This document shows positions 62,094 through 64,000 of a stretch of DNA of 64,000 nucleotides, one piece after another. Under the pieces are notes generated by a model that made no database searches, was not told where the DNA came from, and was given only the letters and a program-made list of their open reading frames with translations. This DNA comes from Metridium senile (Eukaryota; Cnidaria; Anthozoa; Actiniaria; Metridiidae). The translations under genes were made by a program, and so were the position numbers. Within the stretch, counting starts at the first letter, position 1, and each line of letters starts with the position of its first letter. The stretch covers positions 2,402,001 to 2,466,000 of the forward strand of contig OX459103.1 of assembly GCA_949775045.1 (NCBI GenBank), in the 5' to 3' direction.

Positions 62094-64000
62094 CATCTAC
62101 ATCTACATCTACATCTACATATGGGGGGCCTTGCAAAAGGGGTTACCTATCACTGCAAGACTTGGGGGTAGTATAAATAAAATCTGATAAATACATAATA
62201 TATACAATATAAAAATGAAATAATTAGAAAATGTATATACAAATATATAAATATAAATAATGAAAATAGTAATGATAATAAAATTAAACGATTAATAAAA
62301 TTATGTATATATAAAATGGTAAAAGTTCAATTATTCTGATCTAAGAGCTTTCTTAAAAAGTGGAGCTTCTACTATATCTAAAACATTGCTAGGCAATGAG
62401 TTCCATTCTTTTATGGTTCTGCAATAGAAGGAGTTTCTATAGGCTTCAGTATGTGGAGTTAGTTCAATGAATTTGTCCTTGTGGTAAGATCTTAATTGTC
62501 GGTTGCGCCTTTGGATATAGCTGGGAATTTCCATTAAGGATTCGCCATGAATGGCTTTATGTAGAAGTGTAAGACGAGCAGTTTTCCTTCTTTCTTGAAG
62601 GGGAGGCCAATCCAGATTATTTAATAAGTTGGTGACAGTTCCAGGTGTTCGCTCCCAACAATTTTTTACAAATCGTGCAGATCGCCGTTGAACAGCTTCA
62701 ATTTGCTGTATATGCTTGTCTAACCAGGGGTCCCACACTGGACTTGCATATTCCACATGAGGTCGTACCAGGGCTTTATAAGCTAATTCTTTAATTGATT
62801 CAGGGCAGTTGCCAAGATTTCTTCGTAGAAAGCCGAGAGTTTGATTTGCTTTGGTTACCTTGCTGTCAATGTGATGGCTCCAGTCTAGAGTATTGGATAG
62901 TTCAACTCCAAGATATGGATGATGTGACACTGGTTTCAGTGAATGACCCATTAATTTATAATCATAAATAACAGGTTCATGTTTTCTGGTTATTCTCATA
63001 ACAAAACATTTGCTGGGATTAAATTGCATCAGCCATTCCTTTGACCAGTGTTCTATGATAGATAGATCAGATTGGAGATGTTCAGCATCACTTGTTGACT
63101 CTATGACACTATATAGAACGGTATCATCTGCAAATAGACGTATAGTGGACGAGCAATTATCACCAATGTCATTTATGTATAAGAGGAACATCAAGGGACC
63201 CAAAACAGTTCCCTGTGGCACGCCAGATGATACATGAACTGCAGGGGATGAGACACCGTCAACTACAACAGACTGTTCCCTTAACGTGAGCCAAGTTGTT
63301 ATCCAGTTTTTAAGGTGGCCACGTATACCATAATAATCCAATTTATTAATTAATCGCTGGTGGGGTACAACATCAAATGCTTTAGAGAAGTCCATAATTA
63401 TAAGGTCTGACTGTTTACCATTATCAAGAGACTTGGCTATTTCCTCTACAGTAGTTATTAATTGAGTTTCACAAGAAAGCTTCTTACGAAAGCCATGTTG
63501 GGAGTTAACCAGGATGTTATTGGAGTCCAAGTGGGCCATTATATTGTGGAAAATAATATGTTCTAGGATCTTGCATGGCACAGCTGTCAATGAAATAGGG
63601 CGGTAATTTGCCACAAGATGTTTACTACCTTTTTTGAAGACAGGTGTGACATTAGCCTTTAACCAGTCACTTGGTACAGCACCAGATTCCATAGACTGGG
63701 AAAACAGGAATTGTAGAAAAGGGGCAATCTCCACAGCTGCTTCTTTAAGAATGCGGCATGGTATCAAATCAGGGCCATTAGCTTTCTTTGGATTGATATT
63801 ATTCAACAGCTTAATTATTCCTGGTATGGCAAACATAGCAGATGGTACATCAGGATAAGGACTAGGGCCAATAGATGGAGTGTTATTAAGGTTTTCGTTA
63901 GTAAAAACTGACTTGAATTGATTACTCAATAAATTGGCTTTTCCAAGGCTGTCATTGACATCAACATCATTATTTTTCAGTGTGGCAACTCCAACATCAT
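62094..64000 (-). mobile_element. LINE, 3' part, running off the window
   Basis: The 3' end carries a (TGTAGA)n tail (62094-62121, ATCTAC on the + strand). The RT frame below is still open at the window edge. Confidence 0.9.
62331..64000 (-). CDS. LINE reverse transcriptase (CR1/Jockey-type), partial
   Basis: 532 residues plus a further open frame upstream (ATLKNNDVDVNDSLGKANLL) to base 64000. RT motifs ANYRPISLTAVPCKILEH, MDFSKAFDVVPHQRL, SGVPQGTVLGPLMF, LFADDTVLY (FADD), and the C-terminal NLDWPPLQERRKTARL and FYCRTIKEWNSLP, ending at a stop near 62331. The C-terminus is complete; the endonuclease part lies beyond the window. A third family, different from the other two RTs here. Confidence 0.93.
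   Translation of the reverse strand, partial: DVGVATLKNNDVDVNDSLGKANLLSNQFKSVFTNENLNNTPSIGPSPYPDVPSAMFAIPGIIKLLNNINPKKANGPDLIPCRILKEAAVEIAPFLQFLFSQSMESGAVPSDWLKANVTPVFKKGSKHLVANYRPISLTAVPCKILEHIIFHNIMAHLDSNNILVNSQHGFRKKLSCETQLITTVEEIAKSLDNGKQSDLIIMDFSKAFDVVPHQRLINKLDYYGIRGHLKNWITTWLTLREQSVVVDGVSSPAVHVSSGVPQGTVLGPLMFLLYINDIGDNCSSTIRLFADDTVLYSVIESTSDAEHLQSDLSIIEHWSKEWLMQFNPSKCFVMRITRKHEPVIYDYKLMGHSLKPVSHHPYLGVELSNTLDWSHHIDSKVTKANQTLGFLRRNLGNCPESIKELAYKALVRPHVEYASPVWDPWLDKHIQQIEAVQRRSARFVKNCWERTPGTVTNLLNNLDWPPLQERRKTARLTLLHKAIHGESLMEIPSYIQRRNRQLRSYHKDKFIELTPHTEAYRNSFYCRTIKEWNSLPSNVLDIVEAPLFKKALRSE

Overview
The window is eukaryotic. Coding sequence lies in short exons with GT-AG introns, and the proteins are animal extracellular-matrix types. 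The introns hold microsatellites, hairpin transposons and three non-LTR retrotransposons. The domain content, the compact matrix genes and the repeat style suggest an early-branching metazoan, most likely an anthozoan cnidarian such as a sea anemone or coral. That placement is an inference; no ribosomal or mitochondrial marker is present. No bacterial, CRISPR, operon or viral features are seen.

Three genes lie head to tail on the + strand. (1) 3..28100 is the 3' part of a perlecan (HSPG2/UNC-52)-like gene, with 26 exons that join in phase to 1954 residues. The order is the end of a laminin IV domain, laminin-type EGF repeats, 12 Ig domains, then LamG-EGF-EGF-LamG-EGF-EGF-LamG, which is the endorepellin layout. 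The gene starts upstream of the window. (2) 32075..44251 is a complete 13-exon gene for a predicted secreted 671-residue protein: signal peptide, a domain I cannot name (copy 1), F5/8C (discoidin) domain 1, the unnamed domain (copy 2), F5/8C domain 2, one calcium-binding-type EGF, short tail. (3) 45748..60526 and beyond is a secreted protein of tandem F5/8C domains (three complete and half of a fourth); its 3' end lies past the window. All three products would act outside the cell, in basement membrane or at the cell surface.

The rest is repeat DNA. Main blocks are a 7.5-kb array of an 82-bp satellite in one perlecan intron, split by a 5'-truncated LINE (15061..17465); five copies of a perlecan 3' splice site (9541..10140); a nested foldback complex (29141..31564) containing a tRNA-derived segment with a second copy at 38250; an 810-bp CGTCT array; a 700-bp foldback at 38914; a 2.2-kb element with piggyBac-type ends (50749..52920); LINEs at 55030 (+) and from 62094 to the window end (-); and a 550-bp ATAGAT array that starts inside a broken mariner-type hairpin element.

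The observations most worth a second look are the duplicated unnamed domain in gene 2, the splice-acceptor array in the perlecan gene, and the tRNA-bearing repeat family. Exon boundaries were read by eye from splice consensus, phase and domain continuity. Repeat families were recognised by eye and not searched against a library.
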